A stretch of DNA of 64,000 bases from Coniochaeta sp. PMI_546 (Eukaryota; Ascomycota; Sordariomycetes; Coniochaetales; Coniochaetaceae): assembly GCA_021432605.1 (NCBI GenBank), contig MU271149.1, forward strand, positions 124,001-188,000. The letters are read 5' to 3'. A program made the position numbers and the translations under genes. Below, one piece after another: positions 10,138 through 21,511 of this stretch. Each line of letters opens with the position of its first letter. Position 1 is the first letter of the stretch. Below the pieces are notes generated by a model. That model did no database searches and was not told where the DNA came from. It was given only the letters and a program-made list of their open reading frames with translations.

Positions 10138-10868
10138 ACATTGTTTGCTCTCTTAGTCTGTTACTTCCTTGATTTTTGAACAGCTAGCCGCATGGCACTG
10201 GTGGTAACAATCGAGGCGCAGGCGTTAGGGCTGGTTGCGTGGTGATGATGAAATGGTAATGACTCCGAGCCTGGTCACCGTTGGTTGGCGGTATAGCCGT
10301 GGGATACTGCAATGTATGGCACCCTCAACTCCTACAAAAGATCTGAATGCTTGATGTGGCGTGGACTAAGGTATATAGACCTGTCTCATGCAGGATGCTC
10401 TACGGAGGTGGTTAAGCAGCAAAAGAGTGACCAGCAAGATTAGGTACTTCGGCAATAAGAAAACAGGATTTCGCAAACTACCTTACCTTACAGTATAGAC
10501 ATATAGTTCTCCCGAGGAGCATGGACGAATTCGCGGACTAGGAAACATACAGTAAGAACCTAAATCTGGTTGTAAGTTGTACCTAAGTACCGGAAGCCAC
10601 GTGATCTTGGCCCAGCTCACTACAGGTTTCGGTATCTAGCCGGATTCGCACTAGCGCATTCCTGTCGCGTTCGTTCCAACAGAGACGACGGCCGACAGCT
10701 GAACAAATTGAAGGAGCTTCAAGCTCACTCGACCAAAGCTCTTCTCATCGCCAATAGCCGTATAGCGCTCGTGATCTACACATTAACATTGATAGCATAG
10801 CTAGGGCCACATCGGTTCCGTTTTGCATTCCTCGCCCCTCCCACTGAATTCTCGCTGCGACAGCCAAC
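10138..10868. promoter_or_regulatory. Upstream region of the ZNF207-like gene
   Basis: About 730 bp. It contains a TACCTTACCTTAC word near 10482-10495 and a CACGTG box at 10598-10603, 266 bp before the next ATG. The last 80 bp are C/T-rich leader. No gene seen. Confidence 0.45.
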
Positions 10869-12042
10869 ATGGGCAAGAAGAAGCGCGGCCACCCAGACGT
10901 TGAGGAGCTCATCTCTCGTCCATGGTGCTATTACTGTCAGTGCCAGACACATTTCCTCATCCGTTCAGCCCATTCGGCTCACTAACTCTCTCTAGGTGAA
11001 CGCGACTTCGAAGATCTGAAGCTCCTGATCTCCCACCAGAAAGCGAAGCACTTCAAATGCGATCGATGCGGAAAGCGACTCAATACCGCGGGCGGCCTGT
11101 CCGTCCACATGAACCAGGTGCACAAAGAGAATCTTGACCATGTCGAGAATGCGCTGGCAAACCGGCAAGGCTTGGACATCGAGATCTTCGGCATGGAGGG
11201 TATCCCCGAGGATATCCTTCAACAGCACAACCAGCGAATCATTCAGAACTACTACACAGCCCAAGCTGAGCGCCACGCTGCGACCGGCAACCCCCCTCCA
11301 GGCTCGTCCGGTGTCCAGGGACCAACGAAGAAGATCAAGGTGGAGACTCCGGAGGAGATCAAGAAGAGACTAGCAGAGCATCGCGCACGAGTTGCTGCAC
11401 AGAAGGCTGGAGGAACTGGTAGCGCTGGGGCGACACCCGCAGACGGACAGAGTCCCGGGCAGAGTGTAAGCTGGCTACCCAGACGTCCTTTAACAAGATT
11501 GCTCACATGTGCTCTAGGCATCCCCCTTTCCTCCCCCTCAAGCCGGCTATCCATATCCTCCTGCAGGCGTGGCTGCCCCTCCTGTCGTTCCTGTACCAGG
11601 ATACACACCACCACAAGCATATCCGCCGACATATCCACCAGGAGCTGCGCCACCCCCTGGTGCCTTCAACAACCTCCCAGCAAGACCTCCCAACAACGGT
11701 ACACCTGCTTCGACCCTCCCCCAGCGACCACCATATGGCGGAAACTTCTACCCTGCATCAGGGGCACCGCCGCAAGGCTATCCTGCTCCTGGAGCCTCAA
11801 CGGTGGACGAGCTAGTGGCAAACGCGGGCAGACATGGTGATGATATTGACCAGATGATTAGGATGGCCGAGGCTGGTATCAAACCACCTGTGAAGGCGGC
11901 GGAAGAACCAGTGGCTGTAGCAGACAAAAAGGGAAAGAAGGATAAGGAGAAGAATACGCGCATGGTGTATGCAGACACCGAAGTCAGTCCGGAGGAGAAG
12001 ATGGCTCGGCTACCCAGGTATGCGTTTGTGCCACCGGTATAA
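10869..12042 (+). CDS. C2H2 zinc-finger protein of the ZNF207/BuGZ family
   Basis: Exons 10869-10935, 10996-11465 and 11518-12042, 353 residues. Introns of 60 and 52 bp have donors GTCAGT and GTAAGC and acceptors TCTAG and CTCTAG; the first splits the Cys codon of CYYC. The N-terminus MGKKKRGHPDVEELISRPWCYYC and the following finger pair (HFKCDRCGKRLNTAGGLSVHMNQVH) are the hallmark of ZNF207/BuGZ, which in animals binds microtubules and Bub3 and also acts in splicing. Then comes a coiled basic stretch (EEIKKRLAEHRARVAAQ) and a Pro/Gly/Tyr-rich low-complexity tail like the phase-separating region of BuGZ. The C-terminus (ARLPRYAFVPPV) is typical of the fungal proteins. A fungal role in spindle or splicing is inferred. 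Confidence 0.88.
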
Positions 12043-12722
12043 ACAGCCCAAGAAGGCGGGGGTCCCTGGCGTGGCTGTTTGTAGTATCTAAATGTATCCG
12101 GAATATCATGGACGGCGTTCAATCCCTTGCGGTGCTGCTCTGTTCCCAATCTGGTTGTGACAAACCAACGGATCTGACTATGATACCTAAGGATGGGTTA
12201 CTACCGTTGGTATTGCTGTCCTACGAAGTCCACTGAATTAGCTGTCGATTACATGGTCTTCTTGTCTATGTCAATGACAAAATCCGGCAGATTGCGCCAT
12301 CATATTCTGCGCACCTTGTGTTGAATAGGTTTATAGTCGATTGATCACCAACCTCTTTTCGACATACCCTTCAGCCACCGTAGATCAGATGGACCTGTTC
12401 GCTTCTCACCGCACTCTCAACTGCGAAGTCTTAAACCTACCGCTGTCAATTTAACTCGCCTTTGAAACCGTCTTTCGACCAGCATCACTTCTTCACCTAG
12501 TCCACAATTCACTTTCCTGCCACTGTTCCGTTACTTCAGGTCGCGCTGGGGCCTTTCCCTTCTCTCATCTCCTTCCCTTCCTCTCTCCAATAGAAACCAA
12601 CCGCGAGTGCCTGACTGAAAGAAAGGTGATAAGCTTCACACTTCTTGTCGTTCACAACCTGTACTATTCTTCTGACACTGTCAACCGCAGCATTCCAGCT
12701 CTCTTCACAGAAACTCACAAAG
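12043..12722. other. Intergenic region and long pyrimidine-rich leader
   Basis: About 680 bp. The first part is the 3' region of the zinc-finger gene. From about 12380 to 12722 the strand is C/T-rich, which fits a 300-bp leader for the next gene. Nothing else seen. Confidence 0.45.
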
Positions 12723-13319
12723 ATGTCGGAGCCGCGCGTACCTCCTGATCAGCACCCAGTGCCGTTCTTTCCCATCGCCAGGGACGGCTCCCACGGGCTC
12801 CAGCGCCCTGTAACGCCTGATGGACGGTCTGGCCAAATCAACCAAGGCGCCAAACATCCCACCAGACCAGCGGTTGTACGATCGACACCCTCGAACTACA
12901 TCGTCGAGTTTGGCGAGGTAAGTCCGCCTAGCGCCATACACATCTATTGAACTCGCAGTCTAACCTTACCCCAGGTGTTCAACCGTCCTCAAGCCTCGCA
13001 GCAGCAAGGCGACACTGTTCGTCAGCTCCAGGATCGCGTCGGCCGTGGAGCCACCACTACAAGCCCCAGCTTCACCACCCAGCTCACCGATATCGGCAAC
13101 ATGCCTAGGCCGATCCAGCGCCCGTTTGCCGTGGGCCGGAGCACATTCCCAATGCGTCCTTCGTTCGAACTGTTGCGCAACATCACCCCGGCTGGCGATT
13201 TCCGAATCCACGTGGAGAAGCGGACTGCGCGCCAGAACATCAATCCGGCCGTCTGGGAGATCGACGACGGGCTCAAGGCGGCGTGGCGCGCGCACCTGGA
13301 CGGAGAGCGCAAGGGCTAA
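12723..13319 (+). CDS. Unknown small protein, two exons
   Basis: Exons 12723-12917 and 12975-13319, 179 residues. The 57-bp intron starts GTAAGT and ends CCCCAG, phase 0, joining NYIVEFGE to VFNRPQASQ. Sequence is Pro/Arg/Gln-rich at the N-terminus and ends in a better-ordered part (FRIHVEKRTARQNINPAVW, then DDGLKAAWRAHL). No signal peptide or membrane segment. No family recognised. The clean splice signals, good start (AAGATGTC) and long leader support a real gene. Confidence 0.75.
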
Positions 13320-14021
13320 AGCTAGGAGGCGACGAGACGGTGATGGTCGTTGAATCCACTGCTATCGACGGTTCAGTGCATGCTTTTTTTCGGGTGTTAG
13401 GGCAACAGGACGAGGAAGCAGTGCGGCTTTGATGCTCTCATGCTCCCATGGACTCTGATGCTGTTCAGAGAGTCGAGAAATCAAGGTCTACAATGCAAAG
13501 CACTTTCGGTCTTTGTCCTCGATGCAACTCTTCCATTTGTTACTCCATGTGAAACTGATGACTGCCACTTGACAGCTTACAGGCCTTCGATCAGGGATAA
13601 AGACATCCACCAGGTGACTGAGCGTTGCGTCTTTGTGTAACGTGTCTACAATAATGTAGAATGCCCTCCCTTTCGTGATGAACAAAGCATTGTTCTACAG
13701 CCTAGAACTCAACTACTGCATAGCAAAGAAAGACGAAAAATAAAGGGACAATGAGCACTTCAGAGACTAAAGTAGGATGACCCAGTGAGGAGACACGTAG
13801 ACAAGGGAAGCAAGACGTATAAGTACCATTTAGTGCTTCCCGTGCAAAGGTTGAGATGGATCTGTCCATTATCTCTCGATTTTCCACCGTACTGCAACAT
13901 AATCGAAAAGGTTGAAAGGCAGGCATTGTACAGCAGCCAGGCTGTGACAGTATCACTGCTCCGAAAGAGAACTACTCTTCACATTACCCCAACATCACAA
14001 CACCGGATAAAGCTCTCGAAA
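13320..14021. other. Intergenic region
   Basis: About 700 bp, moderately AT-rich. Holds the 3' end of the preceding gene and the promoter of the RING gene. No RNA gene or repeat seen. Confidence 0.4.
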
Positions 14022-14660
14022 ATGTCAGTCGAGCAAGGCCGATGGGAGGCCAACTATTCTCGTTCGGAACGGCGGATTGCGCTCCTCTGGGTTGATGAAG
14101 CAGATCCAACGAACGTTGAGTATATTTGGGACACCCAGGCGCCCACCTCCCACCCACGTGGATATGACACTCATCCCGAATCCGAGAATGCCTCTACTCA
14201 AACCGCAAGTAGTGGAGGAGGAGAGAGCGATGGCACTGGCACGCAGGTAAGAAGCAAAGTAACAGCTGACGAGGATGGCGCTCTCGAGCCAGCACAGATA
14301 TCCGAGGGAGAGTCCAAAGCACTGGCCGCAGATGATGGGGAGCCCGAGTATTACTGGCCGAATATCCAGCGATATATCGACTCGCACCAAGGTCCACGAC
14401 CCTCGGTGAAATGCGCCATCTGTTGGGAGGGACTCTTCCATCCGAGCGTTTGCTCTTCGAGATCAAGACATCATCTCGAGCCCCTCGAAGTTCTGTCCTG
14501 CAATCACGTCGTTGGAAGATTGTGCTGGGACAATGTGGTGATCGACGCCATGATAGAGATGAAACCGCCGACGTGTCCGTTTTGCAGAGCCTCGCAGCAT
14601 TCTTGGGGGTGGAGGTCTGGAATCAGTGAAGCTGAACCCTGGCAACAGCCAAGTGGATAG
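14022..14660 (+). CDS. RING-finger protein
   Basis: Single exon, 212 residues from the ATG in GAAAATGTC; an upstream in-frame ATG (13785) exists, but the sequence between is not protein-like. The C-terminal third holds a RING: CAIC at residues 131-134, then a spaced-out loop, SCNHVVGRLC and CPFC at 185-188. The H-x2-G-x2-C form in the middle is common in fungal RINGs and replaces the textbook H-x2-C/H spacing. It is likely an E3 ubiquitin ligase; substrate unknown. The N-terminal part is acidic, Ser/Thr-rich and disordered, with SSGGGESDG near the middle. Two Trp (WPNIQRYI) precede the RING. Confidence 0.8.
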   Translation: MSVEQGRWEANYSRSERRIALLWVDEADPTNVEYIWDTQAPTSHPRGYDTHPESENASTQTASSGGGESDGTGTQVRSKVTADEDGALEPAQISEGESKALAADDGEPEYYWPNIQRYIDSHQGPRPSVKCAICWEGLFHPSVCSSRSRHHLEPLEVLSCNHVVGRLCWDNVVIDAMIEMKPPTCPFCRASQHSWGWRSGISEAEPWQQPSG

Positions 14661-15239
14661 GCGAACTTGGACGAACAGGCTCACGCTGAGGAGAGACAGG
14701 TAGGTAAAACCGGAGCGACACACGGGACCGAGGACGAATTGTGAAGGCATATAATACGGAGTTATAGTGTATAGTGTACCTGCCTGATGCTTTGATTAGA
14801 GTTTCCATCGCAATCATACGTCTTCAGAATATTGCAACACCTGTGGCATTGTGATCCTGTAAGGTCGCGAGAGAGGTGTCGACTGTGTTGAGGACAGGAG
14901 ATTATATCTCGGTCTTCTCTGTCTGGTGGCAGGTATGTCGTCGCATATCGATGTCATCCAAGGTCAGTGGGGCAAGTTGCTGTGACGCAGCGGGAGCTTG
15001 GGCCGCAGCGAGATCCACCCAAGCTTTCATGGAAGTAGTGTACATCAACTTCACAAGCACCTGAAACTCCAAGATGACAGCATCAGCAAACATGTATGAT
15101 CTCGCTGAAGCGGTGTCCTACGAGATGACGGTATAACCAAACGCCAAAATCATAACCTGGACCCCTTGCTCCCTTCGTCTCCACTGTCTTCAAATTCTCG
15201 TACTTTGGGCTGCATCATCGGCGGCATCATGATGCGAAC
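14661..15239. other. Intergenic region
   Basis: About 580 bp between two plus-strand genes. No gene or RNA seen; the last 120 bp are C/T-rich and fit a leader. Confidence 0.4.
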
Positions 15240-17136
15240 ATGTCGCCCGAAACGAACACGCGTCCCCTGCTGCTTCCCCAGAACCGGAAGCTTCGCCATC
15301 TGCGTGGGATCTACCTAAGAAATCTGAGCTTTGTTCGCCCTAGAGGACGGACGATAGACGATGCGGCCATTAATAAGTCACCCGGCAAACTCGAAGCCCT
15401 GCGTGAGACACCCCAGCTACACCATGCTCTCTCGACCGAGAGCTTGCGCCCCGCGGCAGGCAGGAGGCGGAGCACCAACTTGGCCAATGCAAGTCCCTTC
15501 ACCAGGCAAAAGAAGCTGGAGTACACCGTCGAAAGTAGAATTGCCGACGCCTTCTTCTCGCTTCATTGCGAGGGTGAAGATGACCCCATATACGTGAGCG
15601 AGGTCGCTGAGAGAGCTACGGTAAGCTTCCATTCGTTTCGTCAAGCTTCATCGCGCAATTGCGCCTTGCCTGCGCTGATAGTTACTGATGTCTCCGGCGT
15701 CTGGTGGACAGAACTTCAACTTCCGTTTCTTCGAGCTTTCCCAACTCGACTCCTCTGTCTCTCGACTACCCCGGGTGATCGTTAAAGTGTGGACTAAGCG
15801 GCAAGAAAGATGGAGCCTTCTGGTCGAGGAAGACGTCGATCTACGGTTTCTCAAGTTCTTGGGTACCGTGGCAGATGTCCACTTTCCTCCCAACTCTCTG
15901 GTTTTTCACCTTGTCGACGGCATCTATTCCCTCGACCTCTCCGGCAAGTACCCCCCGCCGAAGCGGTCCGCGTCCCTCCCGACGTCATCATACAATGCTT
16001 TGATCAGACTGGCTACACTAGACAACTCGATACAAGATGCTCTGGCCACGCGCGAGACCATCGCTGATCAGATCAATGAGATTCTCGCCAATACTACTAT
16101 GAAAGGTGTTTCTGAGGCGGAGGACAAAGTACAGCTGGCCAATAAATATCTTGGTCAGCAGCGACGGTCGGTACAAGCGACACAGAAACGGAAGGACGAA
16201 CTCAAGGCTTCAATCGCTGCACGTAAGGCTGCGATACAATCCGGCCGGGAAACGCAGGAGAAGGTGGCGGCTGACGTCAAGCATGCCACCGACAAACTCG
16301 CCTCGTCAAAGGAGCTTCTCTTAGCGACGAGGGAAAGCATACGCGGCCAGCGGCGCCGCATCTGCGAAGACCTATCTCGCATCTACAATATTATTCCGGT
16401 GCCAATGGGCTCGCCGCTTGCGTTCCAGATATGTGGCATCCCATTGCCAAACACCACATATGATAACACGCGTGTCAGCGGAACGGCACCCGAGGACGCT
16501 CTGTCAGCAGCACTAGGTTACGTCGCGATGCTCACAAACGCGTTGCAGTACTATCTGGGCGTCCCGCTACCCTACCCTATCACCCCTTTCGCCTCACGGT
16601 CTAGTATTCGCGATGATATCAGCCTGCTCCCGGACCCGCACCGAGAATTTCCATTGTACCTGCCTCGCGGCGGTTCCAGTGCCCAGTTCCGTTTCGATTA
16701 CGGCTGGTTTCTACTGAATAAGGACATCGAGGCCTTATGCACGACGCAGGGCTTAAAAGTTGTTGATATACGGCACACGCTGCCGAACCTGAAGTACCTA
16801 CTGTACGTGTGCAGCGCCGGAACTGATGAACTTCCGGAGCGGAAGAGGGGCGGAGTCAGGGGCTTGTGGGCAGGCCGCATTACGAAGAGTGGTCGCGGCT
16901 CGAGCAGCATCGACGGGAGTGACTCTCTGACAGGCAGCAGAAGAGGCAGTACCGAAAGTGATGTGCTCTCGAGGCAGAGAGAGGAACTGAGGAAGACAAT
17001 CAGGGACCAGCATCGAGGCGATACGGCAAGGTCATTCACGTCGCCGGTCATGTCGCCTCTTGCTTCGTCTTATGAGGACGGCGAAGTCAAGCTGACGTTG
17101 AGAACGAAAGGCATGAGGGAGAATGTCGTCAAATGA
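15240..17136 (+). CDS. Vps38/UVRAG-type subunit of the class III PI3-kinase complex
   Basis: Exons 15240-15620 and 15712-17136, 601 residues. The 91-bp intron has donor GTAAGC and acceptor GGACAG, phase 0, joining VAERAT to NFNFRFFEL. Order: a basic N-terminal region; a C2-like part (RVIVKVWTKRQERW, then LVEEDVDLRFLKFLG); a coiled coil (about 250-340, repeats of Glu/Lys/Arg/Gln); then the C-terminal BARA-like region with the family motifs IYNIIPVP and LGYVAMLTNALQYYLGVPLPYPI and the late pair FDYGWFLLNKDIEAL and LPNLKYLLYV. These match the UVRAG/Atg14 family; length and the C2 plus BARA2 plan favour Vps38/UVRAG over Atg14. It should act with Vps34, Vps15 and Atg6/Vps30 on endosomes. The tail is Ser/Arg-rich. 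Confidence 0.88.
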
Positions 17137-17245
17137 TTCCAAGACGGAGTCGTTTTTGCCTGTCGCGTATTGCTTTGAGATACCCAATTTACTTATCGGT
17201 CATTGCGTCTCACCTTCGATATGTCCTTGGAGTCTGATAGCACCG

Positions 17246-18607
17246 CTACTCTTCGAGAAGCTGGTTATCGCCGGTGCTCTTCCAGTCCGCCTCGGTCCAC
17301 TCAGAGAAGTCCCTCGACTCACGATTCCACGATTGCGTACTCACTTTCTTCCACAATCCATCGGCACCGTCTGTGCTTTCAAAATCCAGCTTGCCCTTGA
17401 TATCTAGACCAGCTCTCCTGTCATACAAAACGACAAACTGCAACTGGACCCGCGGTGGGAAAACACATTCGGTGCGCTGCTTCCAGAGATGGGCCTTCAC
17501 GCCGGTTGAGCCCCGGTACGGCGTGAGTTCAAGCCGACACCGATGCTGAACGACCATGTTGCCTCTACCCGATCCCCCTGCGTTGAGATGCGCGTTCAGC
17601 GGAACAAGTGGCTGCGGTAGACCAGCCTGCAAGCCAAAGTCCAGATTCCTGGCATCTTCCCGGCTCTCCTCGGTCGAAGGCCCCAGGATCCTCTCTGGAT
17701 GATATTTGACCACCGACACAGGAACGTCCTGGTCGCCGTGCGACCGAACGGAGAACTTGAACCAAGCTTTGTCGAAGTATTCCTTCTTACCGCGGCCGAT
17801 GATCACGTTGATGCGGAAGTACAGCGCGTCCTTTCCCCGCCACTTCCCCTTCCGGATCTCGTCAGTCACAAACTCGACCGAGAGCTGCTTCCGTGAATAC
17901 TCGTAGAAGAGGATTGATCTCTCGTTTGGGTGAACGCTGACGCGGCTCTTGGACTGGGCCCGCTCGGGCGACGAATCGCCCCGGAGCCAGCTTCGTGCTC
18001 TGGCCGACCGCGATCGTCTGCGGTTTGTGTTACCGCTCGATGACCCTCTGCTTCGGCCGCGTTTGGAGCTGCGGCGGCTGTGGCCGCGATCTCTTGCACC
18101 AGATCGTGATCTCGCGCCCGACCTGGACCTGGACCTTGCGCGAGAATTGGTTCTCTCCCGCCGGTCGGTGGAGGCCTGGCGCTCGTCGTCTCTCCGACGA
18201 CCGCTGCGTCGCTGCCGAGACTCGCCAGGAGTAGGAGTAGCAGTATCTTCGTGATCGTCGAAAGGGTTGCGGCGGTGACTGGAGTCTGCCTCCTCGCGGT
18301 GGGGAGCACGCTCTTTCTTCCGCCTCTCAAAGGAATTCGCTCTCGCCTTACGAGACTTCTCCGCGGCAACTTGCGGGCTATTCGCTACTTTCTTAGCCGA
18401 ACCACCATCGGGCTTCGCCGGAGTCGAGTTTATTATTTCGCCGTTGTTATTGGCCGAAGTTAACGGTGCTCCCTGGATCCTAGGCCTTGCCACGAGTTCT
18501 AAAAGCCCTCTGTCGTCGTCGTCGTCTGAGAACTCCGCTACCGTTGAATCCACCTTGGGGCCACGAGCCCTTTCCGCTCTTCGTTCTCTCCGTTTGGCCT
18601 CTGCCAT
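17246..18607 (-). CDS. Arg/Ser-rich protein with an unassigned C-terminal domain
   Basis: Single exon, 453 residues from the first ATG of the frame (MAEAKRRERR). The N-terminal half is highly charged: an acidic run SDDDDDRGLLEL, a predicted nuclear-localisation-rich region, and an RS domain with many SR/RS pairs (about 150-240). The C-terminal half is ordered and mixed alpha/beta, with RSILFYEYSRKQLSVEFV, KDALYFRINVIIGRGKKEY and WFKFSVRSHGDQDVPVSVV, and ends in a Trp-rich piece (SEWTEADWKSTG). The RS domain suggests a nuclear role tied to splicing or chromatin; this is inference. No RRM or known fold recognised. It converges on the Vps38 gene with 109 bp between stops. Confidence 0.8.
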   Translation of the reverse strand: MAEAKRRERRAERARGPKVDSTVAEFSDDDDDRGLLELVARPRIQGAPLTSANNNGEIINSTPAKPDGGSAKKVANSPQVAAEKSRKARANSFERRKKERAPHREEADSSHRRNPFDDHEDTATPTPGESRQRRSGRRRDDERQASTDRRERTNSRARSRSRSGARSRSGARDRGHSRRSSKRGRSRGSSSGNTNRRRSRSARARSWLRGDSSPERAQSKSRVSVHPNERSILFYEYSRKQLSVEFVTDEIRKGKWRGKDALYFRINVIIGRGKKEYFDKAWFKFSVRSHGDQDVPVSVVKYHPERILGPSTEESREDARNLDFGLQAGLPQPLVPLNAHLNAGGSGRGNMVVQHRCRLELTPYRGSTGVKAHLWKQRTECVFPPRVQLQFVVLYDRRAGLDIKGKLDFESTDGADGLWKKVSTQSWNRESRDFSEWTEADWKSTGDNQLLEE

Positions 18608-19091
18608 AGCACAATGGGTGTGTGTCTTCGGAGAGTAAAATGTAGTCAAGGACTGCTGTATGTGTCGAACGCTACCCGCGCCAAGTTCAGCTTTTACACT
18701 GATGAGATTTATACCTCTTATGACTATCGTGGCTCTCAGGCGTTGCTGTCATACACTCTGAAAAGCTAGAATGACAGCCTGTTGGGGCTATGCTCAGGCT
18801 ATGCATGCATGCCTGGACACAGCCGTAGCTCCCGCAAGCCTACAGCAAGCTAAGGACGACGCCCAATCACGGATGCATCTTTCACTCGGGGCTGCCATTG
18901 GTCACAAGGGTAGTCAGTAGGACATCGATCGTTTGAATAGCTACACCTTCTCTCGAAGACATTTACATAAATTTCCGTCCCCAGGCGGACACGAAGTCAC
19001 AGGCTTCGACTCGCCCACGCCTGAATGCCACAAACAGAGGTATACCTAAACGCCAAAACTCCTCGAATTAGACTGGTCAATGTTCAATTTC
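18608..19091. other. Intergenic region
   Basis: About 480 bp: upstream region of the RS-rich gene and 3' region of the membrane protein gene, both on the minus strand. A GCATGCATGC run at about 18801-18810. No gene seen. Confidence 0.4.
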
Positions 19092-20317
19092 TCAGAAATG
19101 CATTTGCCTAGCACCACCTGGCTGGGTCGGCATCTGGCCCCGATAAAATCCAGGAAACTCATCCGCCCTCGACGACCCGGTCATGGAGTCGAGCTTGCCG
19201 AGGCCGTACAGCCGATCGAGTTCCTGGTCTTCACGTCGGCTTCTTCGGCGGCGCAAGCAGAACAGCAGCGCTGATCCGCCGATCAACAGGGCGGCCACTC
19301 CGCCACCCACACCGATGCCGACGGCGGCCATGCGTGGGAAGCCGCTGCTGTTGGTGTCGGTGCTGTTGGATGTCTGAAGGTCGGCGGCTGAGGGTGCACT
19401 TGAGCTCGGAGATGGGCTCGGAGTACTGGTCGGCGGGGGTGCTGTTTCTAGCTGTTCCTCGGACGAGGTGGTACCGGCGGACTGCTGGCTGGTGGCATCA
19501 CCGGATGCTGTGTCCTGCGAGGATGTCTGACTTTGAGTTGACGACGACGCGGTGGGTGCCGGAGTTGACGCGGAGACGGTCGTGGTAGTCCGTGTCGTGA
19601 AAGTGCCGGCCGTTGGGCCTGGTACCGGTACAGGCACCACACCAGGGGCAGAGCTTGCCGCGGGCAGATCACTGCTCTGAAAGTTGATCTGGATCATTGG
19701 AGCGTACAGGCTGAATGCTGTCACTGACGCTGCCGTGTCCGGAACTGTGTTGAACACGAGAGTACCGGCCTTGTTGCCGGCACATGTTACCGTGGGGACA
19801 ACCGTCGAAGTCGCTATCATGGTGCATGTCTGGCCGCCGATATTTGCACAACCATAACCACTGTGGTTATCTGTGAGCACCTCGTCAAAGCGAACTGGGT
19901 AACGGGGGCTTGGACTCACCTAGGACAACAACCAACCGCCGTTTCTCCAGCTGTCAGCCTGAACTGCAGCGGCCATCCTGAAGTCCCTCCGGCGGTCGCT
20001 GAGCAAGCAGTGGCGTATCCCGCCGGACACTCGATACCTGGTGAATATACTCCCCAGCCTTGAATCGGTACTGGCGCCGGCGGCGCTCCGCTCGAAGTTG
20101 CCGGCCAGCACGTTGTAGCATCGGCCGGCTGGCCAGCGCTGCAACTTTGGCCCAGGAAGGCGAAGTTGCCTGCTGGACCACCTCCCAGAAGACCGAGTCC
20201 CAAAAGACCGCCGTCGACCTGGCCGACTGCCACCGTACATGCTGGCGGCGGCGTGAAGACTGTTGTAAGGGGACCTAGAATGGTAGGCGCCAGGCCTACG
20301 ATCGCTGTCGCTGACAT
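19092..20317 (-). CDS. Single-pass membrane protein with Cys-rich ectodomain and Ser/Thr stalk
   Basis: Exons 20317-19920 and 19860-19092, 388 residues. The 59-bp intron (GTGAGT...CCACAG) joins AVGCCPS to GYGCANIGG. The first ATG in frame gives MSATAIVGLAPTILGPLTT. The ectodomain has a spaced set of cysteines in the pattern of fungal wall-sensor-like proteins: ACTVAVG, QSCSAGQ, TTCWP, GIECPAGYATAC and GCCPSGYGC. A Ser/Thr/Pro stalk follows (about 215-305). The transmembrane helix is MAAVGIGVGGGVAALLIGG at about 310-334, then RRRRSRR and a short cytoplasmic tail. It may sense the cell surface or anchor to the wall; no ligand can be named. No classical cleavable signal peptide is seen, as in many relatives. 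Confidence 0.82.
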
Positions 20318-21511
20318 GCTGGAATCTGGTCTTGAAAGAGCGTGTGTGTGTGTGATAGACGAAGAGAAGAACGGCAACAAACGATGAGGATTTGAGATCA
20401 CATTTGTTGGTGATGTACGCGGGTCACCGCAAATTACAGAGTTGAACTACGGACGCAGAACGTACAATACTCATTTCGAGCAAGAATGCAGCTCCCTCGA
20501 AGGGGGAGCAGAATGAGACCTCTTTTTGACAAACAGCGTAGTCCGGCCGGGACCACAGCCGCAGATAATGCCGTCGCCCAGTGTGTTGAAGATTGGCGTC
20601 GTGACGTCCCTTTCCAAGGGTTGGGGACGGAGGGCGTTTCAGTCTCACTGGATGTACCAGTGCGGTAAAGCTCTGAAAATATGTCGCCCGAGAGGGATCA
20701 GCCGACTCATTCGGTCGGCCTCCCTTTTACTGTGATGCTGTGCTCAAGGCGGGCCAGTCTGATAGGTGCTATTAGTTGCGGTCCTAAAAAAGGGAGCGCT
20801 TGGGGACCGTAGATCGTCTGTGCATGACACAACAACCCCTGAAGATCGATAAGCCCCCACCGCTCCCTGCCCTGTGGGACTATCTGTAGAAGAATTCCAG
20901 CAAGAATGCACCGACGGCATCGCATTTGTTGTTTCAGGGTCTGCGATTCTATGCGAATGCCTATTGGCTGCGGTATCGTTTCAAGTCGACCAAAGAAGAC
21001 GACTCATACCTTGATTTGCAGGTCGGATCAATGCCAGTCAGTCCGGTCACCAGGACATAACTCTGGGGGATCAGCGTGCATTCCGTCACTTGTCCACGAA
21101 GCCCGGTAGAACAGTGTTGCTACCAGTGTTGAAGATAGATAAGCTTTCCACAACGGTGTTCAGGGCGTCGCCAAGGCATTTCGTGAAGGAGTCGGCTTCC
21201 TGACCCTGCCTTGAACTAATAGCGTTCGGCAAGCCGACCTTCTTCAAGTCCGACGACGAGATCACAACAAGATGAGTCTGAAAGTGTATACTGGTATGCT
21301 GGAGTGGAATAAAGGCCTTCTTGACAACACACCGCAATTAAATGACCTATATATCTATCCCTAAGGAGAAACGAACCACCTCAACTCCGACATCGAGGCA
21401 TCAAGTCGACATTCTCAGCAGTCTCTGCCATGGAAACGGAACTCCATTTCCGCCCACTCTACACAAGATTCCACAGGAAAATATATATCTGGGCCTAGAG
21501 GCCCTTGACTT
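20318..21511. other. Intergenic region
   Basis: About 1.2 kb between two minus-strand genes. No convincing coding sequence on either strand, no RNA gene seen. Confidence 0.4.
20342..20354. repeat. (GT)n microsatellite
   Basis: GTGTGTGTGTGTG in the leader of the membrane protein gene. Confidence 0.6.

Noticed and set aside
13785-14021. An N-terminal extension of the RING protein from an upstream start
   Set aside because: The extension has poor composition for a protein, while the ATG at 14022 has a good context and starts a plausible protein.
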